In this document: piece after piece, positions 28,711 through 38,023 of the stretch
Numbering within the stretch: the stretch's first letter is position 1
Layout: each line of letters begins with the position of its first letter
Assembly (NCBI RefSeq): GCF_026340975.1
Contig: NZ_JAPEOS010000002.1
Coordinates: 1,795,001 to 1,859,000 of the forward strand
Source: Streptomyces sp. NBC_01214
GTDB lineage: Bacteria > Actinomycetota > Actinomycetes > Streptomycetales > Streptomycetaceae
Reading direction: 5' to 3'
DNA: 64,000 nucleotides
Program-made: the position numbers and the translations under genes
Notes under the pieces: generated by a model
What the model was told of the DNA's origin: nothing
Databases searched by the model: none
What the model saw: only the letters and a program-made list of their open reading frames with translations

Positions 28711-30627
28711 GTGCTGCTGACCCGCATCAAGGGACCGCGCGATCTGGACCGGCTCAGCCAGGAGGAGCTCGACCAGCTCGCGGCAGAGATCAGGTCCTTC
28801 CTCGTCGACGCCGTCTCCAAGACCGGCGGGCACCTCGGCCCCAACCTCGGCGTGGTCGAACTGACGATCGCCCTGCACCGGGTCTTCGAATCGCCCAAGG
28901 ACAAGGTCCTCTTCGACACCGGCCACCAGGCCTACGTCCACAAGCTGCTCACGGGCCGCCAGGACTTCGGCAACCTGCGCTCCAAGGGAGGCCTGTCCGG
29001 CTACCCCTCGCGCGCCGAGTCCGACCACGACGTGATCGAGAACTCGCACGCCTCCACCGTGCTCGGCTGGGCCGACGGCCTCGCCAAGGCCAACGAGGTG
29101 CTGGGCCGCGAGGACCACCACGTCGCCGCCGTCATCGGCGACGGCGCGCTGACCGGGGGCATGGCCTGGGAGGCGCTGAACAACATCGCCGCCGCCAAGG
29201 ACCGCCCGCTGGTCATCGTCGTCAACGACAACGAGCGCTCCTACGGCCCCACCATCGGCGGCCTCGCGAACCACCTGGCGACCCTGCGCACCACGGACGG
29301 CTACGAGCGCTTCCTGGCCCGCGGCAAGGAGATCCTGGAGCGCACCCCGGTCGTCGGGAAGCCGCTCTTCGAGACCCTGCACGGCGCCAAGAAGGGCCTC
29401 AAGGACTTCATCGCCCCGCAGGGCATGTTCGAGGACCTCGGGCTCAAGTACATCGGGCCCATCGACGGCCACGACATCGAGGCCCTGGAGTCCGCCCTGC
29501 AGCGCGCCAAGCGCTTCAGCGGCCCGGTCATCGTGCACTGCCTCACCCAGAAGGGCCGCGGCTACACCCCGGCCCTGGAGCACGAGGCGGACCGCTTCCA
29601 CGCGGTCGGCGTGATCCACCCGGACACCGGCCTGCCGGTCAGCACCGACGCCGCCAGCTGGACCTCCGTCTTCGCCGACGAGATGGTCAAGCTCGGCCAG
29701 GAGCGCAAGGACATCGTCGGCATCACCGCGGCCATGCTCCAGCCGGTCGGCCTGAAGAAGTTCGCGGACGCCTTCCCGGACCGCATCTACGACGTCGGCA
29801 TCGCCGAGCAGCACGGCGCCACCTCGGCGGCGGGCCTCGCCACCGGCGGCGCCCACCCGGTCTTCGCGGTGTACGCCACCTTCCTCAACCGCGCCTTCGA
29901 CCAGGTCCTGATGGACGTGGCCCTGCACAAGTGCGGGGTCACCTTCGTCCTGGACCGCGCCGGTATCACCGGCACCGACGGCGCCTCCCACAACGGCATG
30001 TGGGACATGTCCATCCTCCAGGTCGTCCCGGGCCTGCGGCTCGCCGCTCCGCGCGACGCCGAGCAGCTGCGCGCCCAGCTGCGCGAGGCCGTCGAGGTCA
30101 AGGACGCGCCGACCGTGGTGCGCTTCTCCAAGGGCGTCGTCGGCCCGGCCGTCCCGGCCGTCGGCAAGATCGGCGGCATGGACGTGCTGCGCGCCCCGCG
30201 CGCCGAGGTCACCCGTCCGGACGTACTGCTCGTCTCGGTCGGTGCGCTCGCCCCGATGTGCCTGGAGATCGCCGACCTGCTGGACAAGCAGGGCATCTCC
30301 ACGACCGTGGTCGACCCCCGCTGGGTCAAGCCCGTGGACGAGGCCCTGGCCCCGCTCGCGGACCGGCACCGCGTGGTCGTCACCGTCGAGGACAACGGCC
30401 GTACCGGCGGTGTGGGCGCCGCCGTCTCGCAGGCCCTGCGGGACGCGGGCGTCGACGTACCGCTGCGCGACTTCGGCATCCCGCAGCGCTTCCTCGACCA
30501 CGCCCTCCGCAAGGAGATCATGGCCGAGATCGGCCTGACCGCGCCGGACATCGCCCGGCAGGTCACCGGCCTCGTCGCGAAGCTGGACGGCCGCTACGAG
30601 AGCGAGCCGGCCGCCGCCGTCGACTAG
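28711..30627 (+). CDS. dxs: 1-deoxy-D-xylulose-5-phosphate synthase
   Basis: A 638-residue thiamine-diphosphate enzyme that joins pyruvate and glyceraldehyde-3-phosphate, the first step of the MEP isoprenoid pathway. Visible signatures are GGHLGPNLGVVELT at the N-terminus, the ThDP/Mg site GDGALTGGMAWEALNN, and the transketolase pyrimidine domain with DVGIAEQHGATSAAG. Length agrees with the family (~620-640). The GTG at 28711 has AAGGAGG five bases upstream; the frame extends further but without family sequence. The gene stands alone, followed by a hairpin. Hopanoids, quinones, carotenoids and geosmin depend on this pathway. Confidence 0.96.
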   Translation: MLLTRIKGPRDLDRLSQEELDQLAAEIRSFLVDAVSKTGGHLGPNLGVVELTIALHRVFESPKDKVLFDTGHQAYVHKLLTGRQDFGNLRSKGGLSGYPSRAESDHDVIENSHASTVLGWADGLAKANEVLGREDHHVAAVIGDGALTGGMAWEALNNIAAAKDRPLVIVVNDNERSYGPTIGGLANHLATLRTTDGYERFLARGKEILERTPVVGKPLFETLHGAKKGLKDFIAPQGMFEDLGLKYIGPIDGHDIEALESALQRAKRFSGPVIVHCLTQKGRGYTPALEHEADRFHAVGVIHPDTGLPVSTDAASWTSVFADEMVKLGQERKDIVGITAAMLQPVGLKKFADAFPDRIYDVGIAEQHGATSAAGLATGGAHPVFAVYATFLNRAFDQVLMDVALHKCGVTFVLDRAGITGTDGASHNGMWDMSILQVVPGLRLAAPRDAEQLRAQLREAVEVKDAPTVVRFSKGVVGPAVPAVGKIGGMDVLRAPRAEVTRPDVLLVSVGALAPMCLEIADLLDKQGISTTVVDPRWVKPVDEALAPLADRHRVVVTVEDNGRTGGVGAAVSQALRDAGVDVPLRDFGIPQRFLDHALRKEIMAEIGLTAPDIARQVTGLVAKLDGRYESEPAAAVD

Positions 30628-30679
30628 TCCGGATCTCGCCACGCGCGCCGCTCGTAGATCGACGCGCGGTTGCACGTCA

Positions 30680-30721
30680 CGGGCCGGGAGATCACTCTGG
30701 AAGAGTGGGCCTCCCGGCCCG
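30680..30721 (+). terminator. Hairpin after dxs
   Basis: An 11-base-pair stem CGGGCCGGGAG / CTCCCGGCCCG with an inner hairpin (CACTC...GAGTG) in the loop. Confidence 0.7.
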
Positions 30722-30751
30722 TTCGTGCGTCGTCACCTCTCGGAGGCGTCG

Positions 30752-32251
30752 GTGAGCAAGGATCTGAACAGCCCATTCCGTACCAAGACGGTGGAGCAGT
30801 CCATCCGCGACACGGAGGAGCCGGAACACGCGCTCCGGAAGTCGCTTTCCGCCTGGGACCTCACGGTCTTCGGTGTGGGCGTCATCATCGGCACCGGCAT
30901 CTTCGTCCTCACGGGCATCGCCGCCCGGAACAACGCCGGTCCCGCCACCGCCCTGGCCTTCGTGGCCGCGGGCATCGTCTGCGCCCTGGCGGCGCTCTGC
31001 TACGCCGAGTTCGCGTCCACCGTCCCGGTGGCCGGGTCGGCGTACACGTTCTCGTACGCCTCGATCGGTGAGCTGCCAGCCTGGATCATCGGCTGGGACC
31101 TGGTACTGGAATTCGCACTCGGCACGGCGGTGGTCGCGGTCGGCTGGTCCGGGTACGTCCGCCACCTCATGGACACCAACCTCGGCTGGACCCTGCCGAC
31201 GTCCTTGTCCGGCCCCGATGCCGGCGGCCACTTCGACCTGCTGGCGTTCCTGCTGGTCCTGGCGCTGACATGGATCCTGGTCGTCGGTACGAAGCTCTCG
31301 GCCCGCATCACCGCGGTCGTCGTCGCCATCAAGGTGACGGTCGTCCTGCTGGTCATCGTCGCGGGCCTGTTCTTCATCAAGGCCGACAACTACTCGCCGT
31401 TCATCCCGCCGGCCCAGCCACAGGCCGAGGGCGTCAGCGGCTGGCACTCGCCCCTGGTCCAGTTGCTCTTCGGCTACGAGCCCACGAACTTCGGTGTCAT
31501 GGGCATCTTCACGGCGGCCTCGCTCATCTTCTTCGCCTTCATCGGTTTCGATGTGGTGGCGACGGCGGCCGAGGAGACCAAGAATCCCCAGCGGGACATG
31601 CCGCGCGGCATCCTCGGCTCGCTGCTGATCTGCACCGTGCTCTACGTCGCCGTGACCCTGGTGGTCACCGGCATGCAGAAGTACTCGGAGATGTCCCCGA
31701 CCGCGCCGCTCGCCGAAGCCTTCAAATCGGTGAACCAGCCGTTCTTCTCGGGTGCCATCAGCCTCGGCGCGGCCGTCGGTCTGATCACCGTGTGCATGAT
31801 CCTGCTGCTCGGCCAGACCCGCGTGTTCTTCGCGATGAGCCGTGACGGACTGCTGCCGCGGGTCTTCTCCGTGACGCACCCGAAGTACCGCACCCCCTAC
31901 CGGGCGACCCTGCTGCTCGGCGGGGTCATCGCGGTCGTCGCGGGTTTCACCAGCCTGGAGACCCTCGCGGAACTGGTGAACATCGGCACCCTGTTCGCCT
32001 TCGTGGTGGTCGCCCTCGGCGTGATCATCCTCCGCAAGAGCCGCCCCGACCTGCACCGGGCCTTCCGCACCCCGTGGGTGCCGTTCGTCCCGATCCTGTC
32101 GATCGCGGCCTCGTTCTGGCTGATGCTCAACCTGCCGGCCGAGACCTGGCTGCGCTTCGGCATCTGGATGGCCGTCGGCATCATCGTCTACTTCGCCTAC
32201 GGCTACCGCAGCAGCCGCCTGCACAAGGTCGGCCAGGACGCGGAGTTCTAG
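30752..32251 (+). CDS. APC-family amino-acid permease
   Basis: A 499-residue transporter with twelve predicted membrane helices. The first helix carries GVGVIIGTGIFVLTG, the substrate-binding hallmark of APC transporters, and the sixth reads FFAFIGFDVVATAAEETKNPQRDMP. It resembles the YfnA/cationic amino acid transporter (CAT) group; the exact substrate is uncertain. The GTG at 30752 has GGAGG five bases upstream. It imports amino acids, probably with protons. It stands alone between two hairpins. Confidence 0.88.
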   Translation: MSKDLNSPFRTKTVEQSIRDTEEPEHALRKSLSAWDLTVFGVGVIIGTGIFVLTGIAARNNAGPATALAFVAAGIVCALAALCYAEFASTVPVAGSAYTFSYASIGELPAWIIGWDLVLEFALGTAVVAVGWSGYVRHLMDTNLGWTLPTSLSGPDAGGHFDLLAFLLVLALTWILVVGTKLSARITAVVVAIKVTVVLLVIVAGLFFIKADNYSPFIPPAQPQAEGVSGWHSPLVQLLFGYEPTNFGVMGIFTAASLIFFAFIGFDVVATAAEETKNPQRDMPRGILGSLLICTVLYVAVTLVVTGMQKYSEMSPTAPLAEAFKSVNQPFFSGAISLGAAVGLITVCMILLLGQTRVFFAMSRDGLLPRVFSVTHPKYRTPYRATLLLGGVIAVVAGFTSLETLAELVNIGTLFAFVVVALGVIILRKSRPDLHRAFRTPWVPFVPILSIAASFWLMLNLPAETWLRFGIWMAVGIIVYFAYGYRSSRLHKVGQDAEF

Positions 32252-32273
32252 CCGCCGACCCGTCCGCCGCGGC

Positions 32274-32320
32274 GGACCGGCGTGGGTCGTACGGGCCACC
32301 CGTACGACCCGCGCCGGTCC
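32274..32320. terminator. Long hairpin after the permease gene
   Basis: A stem of about 22 pairs (outer GGACCGGCG/CGCCGGTCC, inner GGGTCGTACGGG/CCCGTACGACCC) with a 3-base loop, 22 bases after the permease stop. Confidence 0.8.
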
Positions 32321-32356
32321 GCGGCCGGCGGCGGGTCCCGGACCCCGGGGACGGTC

Positions 32357-33166
32357 ATGGCGCACGGGGAGGAGCACCGGTTCGACGTGTGGACGGCCGG
32401 TGCCGGCTACGAGCGGTACATGGGCCGGTGGAGCCGCCCCGTCGCGGAGCGGTTCACGTACTGGCTCGGCCGCCCGCAGCGGCTGCGGTGGCTCGACGTC
32501 GGATGCGGCACCGGCGGGCTGTCGGCCGCGGTGGCCGCCCGGTGCCGTCCCCTCGAGGTCCTGGCGATCGACCGGTCACCGGGGTACGCCGGCTGGGCGC
32601 GGGCCGCGGCCACGGCCGGGACCCACGTCGTCGTGGCGGACGCGAGGGACCTGCCGGTGCGCGACGGGGCGTGCGACGCGGTGGTCAGCGGCCTGACCCT
32701 GAACTTCCTCGCGCCGCCCGCCGCGGCCGTCGCCGAGATGGTCCGCACGGTCCGCGCGGGCGGCCTGGTCGCGGCGTACGTGTGGGACTACGCGGGAGGC
32801 ATGGACCTCCTGCGGCTCTTCTGGGGCGCGGCCGTCGACGCGGACCCGTCCGCGGCCGCGCTGGACGAGCGCCGGCGCTTCCCCCTGTGCCGTCCGGACG
32901 CGCTGGGCGCGCTGTGGACGCAGGCGGGACTCGGCGAGGTGTCGGTCGCCCCGATCGAGGTGCCCACGGTGTTCGCCGACTTCGCGGACCTGTGGGAACC
33001 GTTCCTGACGGGGCAGGGCCCGGCCCCCGGATACCTGGCCACCCTGTCCGCGGCGGACCGGGAGAGGGTGCGGGACGCGCTCCGCGCGGCGCTCCCGTGC
33101 GGGCCGGGCGGATCCGTCGAGCTCACCGCCCGGGCCTGGGCGGTGCGGGGGCGGCGCGCCGGGTGA
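32357..33166 (+). CDS. Class I SAM-dependent methyltransferase
   Basis: A 269-residue Rossmann-fold methyltransferase. Motif I is LDVGCGTGGLS near residue 47, motif II LEVLAIDRSPG, and the post-motif segments VVVADARDLPVRDGACDAVVSG and VRTVRAGGLVAAYVWDY are typical of UbiE/COQ5-like small-molecule enzymes. The acceptor cannot be deduced. ATG 32357 (MAHGEEHRFD) follows GGGGAC; the region between the permease terminator and this start holds the promoter. It converges on the LCP gene, 51 bases away. Confidence 0.82.
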   Translation: MAHGEEHRFDVWTAGAGYERYMGRWSRPVAERFTYWLGRPQRLRWLDVGCGTGGLSAAVAARCRPLEVLAIDRSPGYAGWARAAATAGTHVVVADARDLPVRDGACDAVVSGLTLNFLAPPAAAVAEMVRTVRAGGLVAAYVWDYAGGMDLLRLFWGAAVDADPSAAALDERRRFPLCRPDALGALWTQAGLGEVSVAPIEVPTVFADFADLWEPFLTGQGPAPGYLATLSAADRERVRDALRAALPCGPGGSVELTARAWAVRGRRAG

Positions 33167-33217
33167 GGACGGGCCGCGGCCCGGGCGGCGGACGCGGGCC
33201 CGGGCCCCTTGAGCTGC

Positions 33218-34255
33218 TCAGCCCTTGGCGGGGGAGTTCTTCGCCGAAGCCGGGACCGGCTGGTCCTTGCGGATGGCGTCCCACAGCTGCGTCGCCTGCG
33301 GCTCGGCCACGATCACGCGGTTGGGGTCCACCTTGTCGTAGGCGACCGGCAGCATGATCGTCTCCATCGTCTCCGGGTTCACGCCCTTCATGCTCTGCGC
33401 GAAGTCGGCGAGCGCGGTGAGCGAGCCGAGGTCGGAGTCGGTGGTCAGCGACTTGGTGCCGGCGTCCGCGAGCTTGTAGAGGCGCGCCGGGTTGCCGAGG
33501 GCGTCCTGCTTCTTGATCTCGGAGAGCATCGCCAGCATGAACTGCTGCTGGAGGCCTATGCGTCCGAGGTCGCTGCCGTCGCCGTAGCCGTAGCGGGTAC
33601 GGACGAACTTCAGCGAGTCGGTGCCGTCCAGCCGGTGCGTGCCCGCGTCGAGCTTCAAACCGCCCTTGGCCCCGCTCATCGGCTTGTCCAGGGTGACGGT
33701 GACCCCGCCCAGCGCGTCGACCAGGCCCTTGAAGCCGGCGAAGTCGACCTCGACGAAGTGGTCCACGCGGACGCCGGACAGCTGCTCCACCGTGTTGACC
33801 ACACAGGCCGGTCCGGCGAGCGAGTAGACCGAGTTGAACATGACCCGCTTCGCGGCCGGCAGCGTCTTGCCCTTGCCGTCCTTGCACTCGGGCCGGGTGA
33901 CCAGGGTGTCGCGGGGGATGCTCACCGCGGTCGCCTTGGCCCGGCCCTCGGGTATGTGCACCAGCATCGCGGTGTCCGAGCGGGCACCGCTGACATCGCC
34001 GTGGTCGAGATCGCCGTTGGCCCCGGCGCGCGAGTCGGAGCCGAGCACCAGGATGTTCTGGGCGTTCGCGACGACCTTCGCGGGCCGGTTGTCGCCGATC
34101 GCCTGGTCCAGGTCGACGCTGTCGATGTTGGAGTTGAGGTGGCTGTACGTCCACCAGCCGGCCCCGGCCGTGCCCAGGATCAGCACGGCGACCAGCAGCA
34201 GGGTGATCCGCAGAATGCGGCGGCGGCGTCTGGGCCGCGCGTGCTTTTCCGTCAT
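33218..34255 (-). CDS. LytR-CpsA-Psr (LCP) family glycopolymer ligase
   Basis: A 345-residue protein with an Arg-rich cytoplasmic start (RPRRRRR), one membrane anchor (ITLLLVAVLILGTAGAGWW) and an extracellular LCP domain. Family residues include LGSDSRAG, the polyprenyl-phosphate-binding arginine in SIPRDTLV, and FVRTRYGYGDGSDLGRI near the end of the domain. LCP proteins transfer teichoic acid or other anionic glycopolymers from lipid carriers to peptidoglycan. A C60-C-type or LytR_C domain is absent. The gene has its own promoter region; its neighbour fadB is separated by a hairpin. Confidence 0.88.
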   Translation of the reverse strand: MTEKHARPRRRRRILRITLLLVAVLILGTAGAGWWTYSHLNSNIDSVDLDQAIGDNRPAKVVANAQNILVLGSDSRAGANGDLDHGDVSGARSDTAMLVHIPEGRAKATAVSIPRDTLVTRPECKDGKGKTLPAAKRVMFNSVYSLAGPACVVNTVEQLSGVRVDHFVEVDFAGFKGLVDALGGVTVTLDKPMSGAKGGLKLDAGTHRLDGTDSLKFVRTRYGYGDGSDLGRIGLQQQFMLAMLSEIKKQDALGNPARLYKLADAGTKSLTTDSDLGSLTALADFAQSMKGVNPETMETIMLPVAYDKVDPNRVIVAEPQATQLWDAIRKDQPVPASAKNSPAKG

Positions 34256-34290
34256 GGGGGTGAATCTTAGACAGGTATTCGAACGGCGAT

Positions 34291-34316
34291 GGCCCGCCCC
34301 CCGGAAGGGGCGGGCC
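34291..34316. terminator. Terminator between fadB and the LCP gene
   Basis: A 10-base-pair stem GGCCCGCCCC / GGGGCGGGCC with loop CCGGAA, 31 bases past the fadB stop on the minus strand. Confidence 0.75.
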
Positions 34317-34346
34317 GAGCCGTCGAACGACCCTTTGAGACCCGGA

Positions 34347-36485
34347 CTAGGCCGGGATGCTCGCGACGCCGGGGGCGAGGAACTTCTTGCCGTTCACGCG
34401 CTCCGAGACGCCTTCACGGTCCAGGTACGGCGTCACGCCGCCCAGGTGGAAGGGCCAGCCGGCGCCCGTGATCAGGCAGAGGTCGATGTCCTGGGCCTCG
34501 GCCACGACACCCTCCTCCAGCATCAGGCCGATCTCCTGCGCCACCGCGTCCAGGACGCGGTCGCGGACCTGCTCCTCCGTCAGGACGACGTCGCCCTGCA
34601 CCAGGAGAGCGGCGACCTCGGGGTCCAGCTCCGGCTTGAAGCCGTTCTCCGCGGTGTAGACGTAGAAGCCGCGCTTGCCGGCCTCGACGACCCGCTTGAG
34701 GTTCGGCGAGACGGTGAAGCGCTCCGGGAAGGCGCGGTTCAGGGTCTCGGAGACGTGCAGGCCGATCGCCGGACCCACGAGCTCCAGCAGCACCAGCGGG
34801 GACATCGGCAGGCCGAGCGGCTCGATGGCCTTCTCCGCCGTGACGACCGGGGTGCCCTCGTCGATGACGTTCTGGATCTCGCCCATGAAGCGGGTCAGGA
34901 TGCGGTTCACGACGAACGCCGGGGCGTCCTTGGTGAGGACCGCGGTCTTCTTCAGCTTCTTGGCGACGCCGAAGGCCGTGGCCAGCGAGGCGTCGTCGGT
35001 CTGCTCACCGCGGACGATCTCCAGCAGCGGGAGGATCGCGACCGGGTTGAAGAAGTGGAAGCCGACCACGCGCTCCGGGTGCTGGAGCTTGGACGCCATC
35101 TCCGACACCGACAGCGAGGAGGTGTTGGTGGCGAGGATCGCGTGCGCCGGGGCGACCGCCTCGACCTCCGCGAACACCTTCTGCTTGACGGACATCTCCT
35201 CGAACACGGCCTCGATGATGAAGTCCGCGTCCGCGAAGCCCTCGGCCTTGTCCAGGACGCCGGTCACCAGGGCGGTCAGGCGGTTGGCCTTGTCCTGGTT
35301 GATGCGGCCCTTGCCGAGCAGCTTCTGGATCTCGGCGTGGACGTAGCCCACGCCCTTGTCCACGCGCTCCTGGTCGATGTCGGTGAGGACCACCGGCACC
35401 TCCAGGCGGCGCAGGAAGAGCAGCGCCAGCTGCGAGGCCATCAGGCCCGCGCCGACGACGCCGACCTTGGTGACCGGACGGGCCAGGGACTTGTCCGGGG
35501 CACCGGCCGGGCGCTTGGCGCGCTTCTGGACCAGGTTGAAGGCGTAGATGCCCGAGCGCAGCTCGCCGCCCATGATGAGGTCGGCCAGCGCCGTGTCCTC
35601 GGCGTCGAAGCCGGCCTGGAGGTCGCCGGACTTGGCCGCGGCGATGATGTCCAGGGCACGGTAGGCGGCCGGAGCGGCGCCGTGCACCTTGGAGTCCGCG
35701 ATGGCGCGGCCCTTGGCGACGGCCGCGTCCCAGGCCTCACCGCGGTCGATCTCGTCGCGGACGACCTCGGTGGTGCCGTTCAGGACGTTCGCGGTCCACA
35801 GGAGCGACTGCTCCAGGAAGTCCGCGCCCTCGAACAGCGCGTCGGCGATGCCCAGGTCGAAGACCTGCTTGCCGCGCAGCTGCTTGTTCTGGTTGAGCGA
35901 GTTCTCGATGATCACCGAGACCGCGCGCTCGGCGCCGATCAGGTTCGGCAGGATGGCGCAGCCGCCCCAGCCGGGAACCAGGCCGAGGAAGACCTCGGGC
36001 AGCGAGAAGGCCGGGATGGCCTTCGAGACGGTGCGGTAGGAGCAGTGCAGACCGACCTCGACGCCGCCGCCCATGGCCGCGCCGTTGTAGTACGCGAAGG
36101 TCGGGACCGCCAGCGCCGAGAGGCGCTTGAAGACGTCGTGGCCGCCCTTGCCGATGGCGAGGGCCTCGTCGTGCTTCTTCAGCAGCTCGACGCCCTTGAG
36201 GTCGGCGCCGACCGCGAAGATGAACGGCTTGCCGGTGATGCCCGCGCCGACGATGGAGCCCGCGAGGGCCTCCTGCTCGACCTGGTCGATCGCCGCGTTC
36301 AGGTTGGCGAGCGACTGCGGGCCGAAGGTGGTCGGCTTGGTGTGGTCGAAGCCGTTGTCCAGCGTGATGAGCGCGAAGCGCCCGGCGCCGAACGGCAGGT
36401 CCAGGTGGCGGACGTGCGCGGACGTGACGACCTCGTCCGGGAACAGCTCGGCCGCGCCCTTCAGGAGCTCAGCGGTGGTGCTCAC
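34347..36485 (-). CDS. fadB: Fatty-acid oxidation complex alpha subunit
   Basis: A 712-residue multifunctional enzyme for beta-oxidation. The N-terminal crotonase domain (GADLKGVELL, YNGAAMGGGVEVGLHC) hydrates enoyl-CoA. The C-terminal NAD-binding domain begins at KVGVVGAGLMASQLALL and, with GFHFFNPVAILPLLEIV, oxidises 3-hydroxyacyl-CoA. The GTG at 36485 overlaps the thiolase stop (AGTGAG), with GGGAG seven bases upstream, so thiolase and FadB are made in coupled amounts. The two proteins act in sequence, and probably as a complex, to shorten acyl-CoA by two carbons. Confidence 0.94.
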   Translation of the reverse strand: MSTTAELLKGAAELFPDEVVTSAHVRHLDLPFGAGRFALITLDNGFDHTKPTTFGPQSLANLNAAIDQVEQEALAGSIVGAGITGKPFIFAVGADLKGVELLKKHDEALAIGKGGHDVFKRLSALAVPTFAYYNGAAMGGGVEVGLHCSYRTVSKAIPAFSLPEVFLGLVPGWGGCAILPNLIGAERAVSVIIENSLNQNKQLRGKQVFDLGIADALFEGADFLEQSLLWTANVLNGTTEVVRDEIDRGEAWDAAVAKGRAIADSKVHGAAPAAYRALDIIAAAKSGDLQAGFDAEDTALADLIMGGELRSGIYAFNLVQKRAKRPAGAPDKSLARPVTKVGVVGAGLMASQLALLFLRRLEVPVVLTDIDQERVDKGVGYVHAEIQKLLGKGRINQDKANRLTALVTGVLDKAEGFADADFIIEAVFEEMSVKQKVFAEVEAVAPAHAILATNTSSLSVSEMASKLQHPERVVGFHFFNPVAILPLLEIVRGEQTDDASLATAFGVAKKLKKTAVLTKDAPAFVVNRILTRFMGEIQNVIDEGTPVVTAEKAIEPLGLPMSPLVLLELVGPAIGLHVSETLNRAFPERFTVSPNLKRVVEAGKRGFYVYTAENGFKPELDPEVAALLVQGDVVLTEEQVRDRVLDAVAQEIGLMLEEGVVAEAQDIDLCLITGAGWPFHLGGVTPYLDREGVSERVNGKKFLAPGVASIPA

Positions 36486-37708
36486 TTGGAGTCTCCCTCG
36501 GCGTTGAAGTTCGGGTTCTCCCAGATGACCGTGGCGCCCATGCCGAAGCCGACGCACATGGTGGTCAGGCCGTAGCGGACGTGCGGCTGCTCCTCGAACT
36601 GACGGGCCAGCTGCGTCATCAGGCGCACGCCCGAGGAGGCGAGCGGGTGACCGAAGGCGATGGCGCCGCCGTACTGGTTCACGCGGGCGTCGTCGTCGGC
36701 GATGCCGTAGTGCTCCAGGAACGCGAGGACCTGGACCGCGAAGGCCTCGTTGATCTCGAAGAGACCGATGTCCTCGATCGTCAGGCCGGCCTGGGCCAGG
36801 GCCTTCTCGGTGGCCGGGATCGGGCCGTAGCCCATGACCTCGGGCTCGACACCCGCGAAGGAGTACGAGACCAGGCGCATCTTGACCGGGAGGTTGTTCT
36901 CCCGGGCGAAGTCCTCGGACGCGATGATCGCGGCGGTGGCACCGTCGTTGAGACCGGCGGCGTTGCCCGCGGTGACCCGGCCGTGCGTACGGAACGGGGT
37001 CTTCAGGCCGGCCAGGTTCTCCAGCGTGGTGCCCGGGCGCATCGGCTCGTCGGTGGTGACCAGGCCCCAGCCCGTCTCACCGGCCGCCTCGTTGGTGTTG
37101 CGCACCGAGATCGGGACCAGGTCCTGCTGGATCTTGCCGTCGGCGTACGCCTTGGCGGCCTTCTCCTGCGAGCGCACGGCGTACTCGTCGGCGCGGAGCT
37201 TGGTGATCGTCGGGTACCGGTCGTGCAGGTTCTCGGCGGTCATGCCCATGAACAGGGCGGACTCGTCGACCAGCTTCTCGGAGACGAAGCGCGGGTTCGG
37301 GTCCACGCCCTCGCCCATGGGGTGACGGCCCATGTGCTCGACACCGCCGGCGAGGGCGACGTCGTACGCACCGAAGGCCACGCCGCCCGCGACGGCGGTC
37401 ACGGCGGTCAGCGCGCCGGCGCACATGCGGTCGATGGAGTAGCCCGGGACGGACTGCGGCAGGCCCGCGAGAATGCCGGCCGTGCGGCCCAGCGTCAGGC
37501 CCTGGTCACCGATCTGCGTGGTCGCGGCGATGGCGACCTCGTCGATCTTCTTGGGGTCCAGGTCCGGGTTGCGGCGCAGCAGCTCCCGGATCGCCTTCAC
37601 GACGAGGTCGTCGGCGCGGGTCTCGTGGTAGATGCCCTTCGGGCCCGCCTTGCCGAACGGGGTGCGGACGCCGTCGACGAAGACGACGTCCCTGACGGTA
37701 CGAGGCAC
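36482..37708 (-). CDS. fadA: Acetyl-CoA acyltransferase (3-ketoacyl-CoA thiolase)
   Basis: A 408-residue thiolase that cleaves 3-ketoacyl-CoA with CoA, the last step of beta-oxidation. The acyl-carrying cysteine is C96 (IDRMCAGALT), the catalytic histidine H354 (AFGHPLASSG) and the second cysteine C385 (TMCVGFGMG). The GTG at 37708 begins MPRTVRDVVFVDG and follows GGAGGAG; the further open frame upstream has no thiolase sequence. It forms a coupled operon with fadB. Two symmetric sequences 60-100 bases upstream may be operators for an acyl-CoA-responsive regulator. Confidence 0.94.
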   Translation of the reverse strand: MPRTVRDVVFVDGVRTPFGKAGPKGIYHETRADDLVVKAIRELLRRNPDLDPKKIDEVAIAATTQIGDQGLTLGRTAGILAGLPQSVPGYSIDRMCAGALTAVTAVAGGVAFGAYDVALAGGVEHMGRHPMGEGVDPNPRFVSEKLVDESALFMGMTAENLHDRYPTITKLRADEYAVRSQEKAAKAYADGKIQQDLVPISVRNTNEAAGETGWGLVTTDEPMRPGTTLENLAGLKTPFRTHGRVTAGNAAGLNDGATAAIIASEDFARENNLPVKMRLVSYSFAGVEPEVMGYGPIPATEKALAQAGLTIEDIGLFEINEAFAVQVLAFLEHYGIADDDARVNQYGGAIAFGHPLASSGVRLMTQLARQFEEQPHVRYGLTTMCVGFGMGATVIWENPNFNAEGDSK

Positions 37709-37770
37709 GTTGGCTCTCCTCCAGGTGCGGGTGTGCACTGCTGCGCGCGGGGGCGTTCGGGGTAAGTCAC

Positions 37771-37784
37771 TGAGCGCCCGCTCA
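37771..37784. promoter_or_regulatory. Palindrome TGAGCGCCCGCTCA upstream of fadAB
   Basis: Perfect 6-base arms around CC, 63 bases upstream of the fadA start. The form is typical of TetR-type operators. Confidence 0.5.
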
Positions 37785-37794
37785 CCCGACCATG

Positions 37795-37808
37795 CTACTT
37801 GCGGGTAA
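37795..37808. promoter_or_regulatory. Inverted repeat CTACTTGCGGGTAA upstream of fadAB
   Basis: An imperfect palindrome of the form TTACnnGCnnGTAA, similar to sites bound by TetR-type fatty-acid regulators in actinobacteria. A TAGCAT -10-like element overlaps on the minus strand. Confidence 0.4.
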
Positions 37809-38023
37809 CCAATGTGCACACCCCCTCCCGGAGGAGCGGCGAAGGTCACACTCGGGCCGCGGCGCCGGGGCCCCGCGCCCCCACCGATCGGACCCGTCCG
37901 GCCAACCCGTTCAGGTCACGTGCACCCGGCCCCCGGCCGCGATCGTGGCGCCGCCCCCGGACAGTCCCGATCCTGACCGGGCCGGAGCGTCCCCTCCGGC
38001 CCGGTCGACGGAGGATGCGAGCA

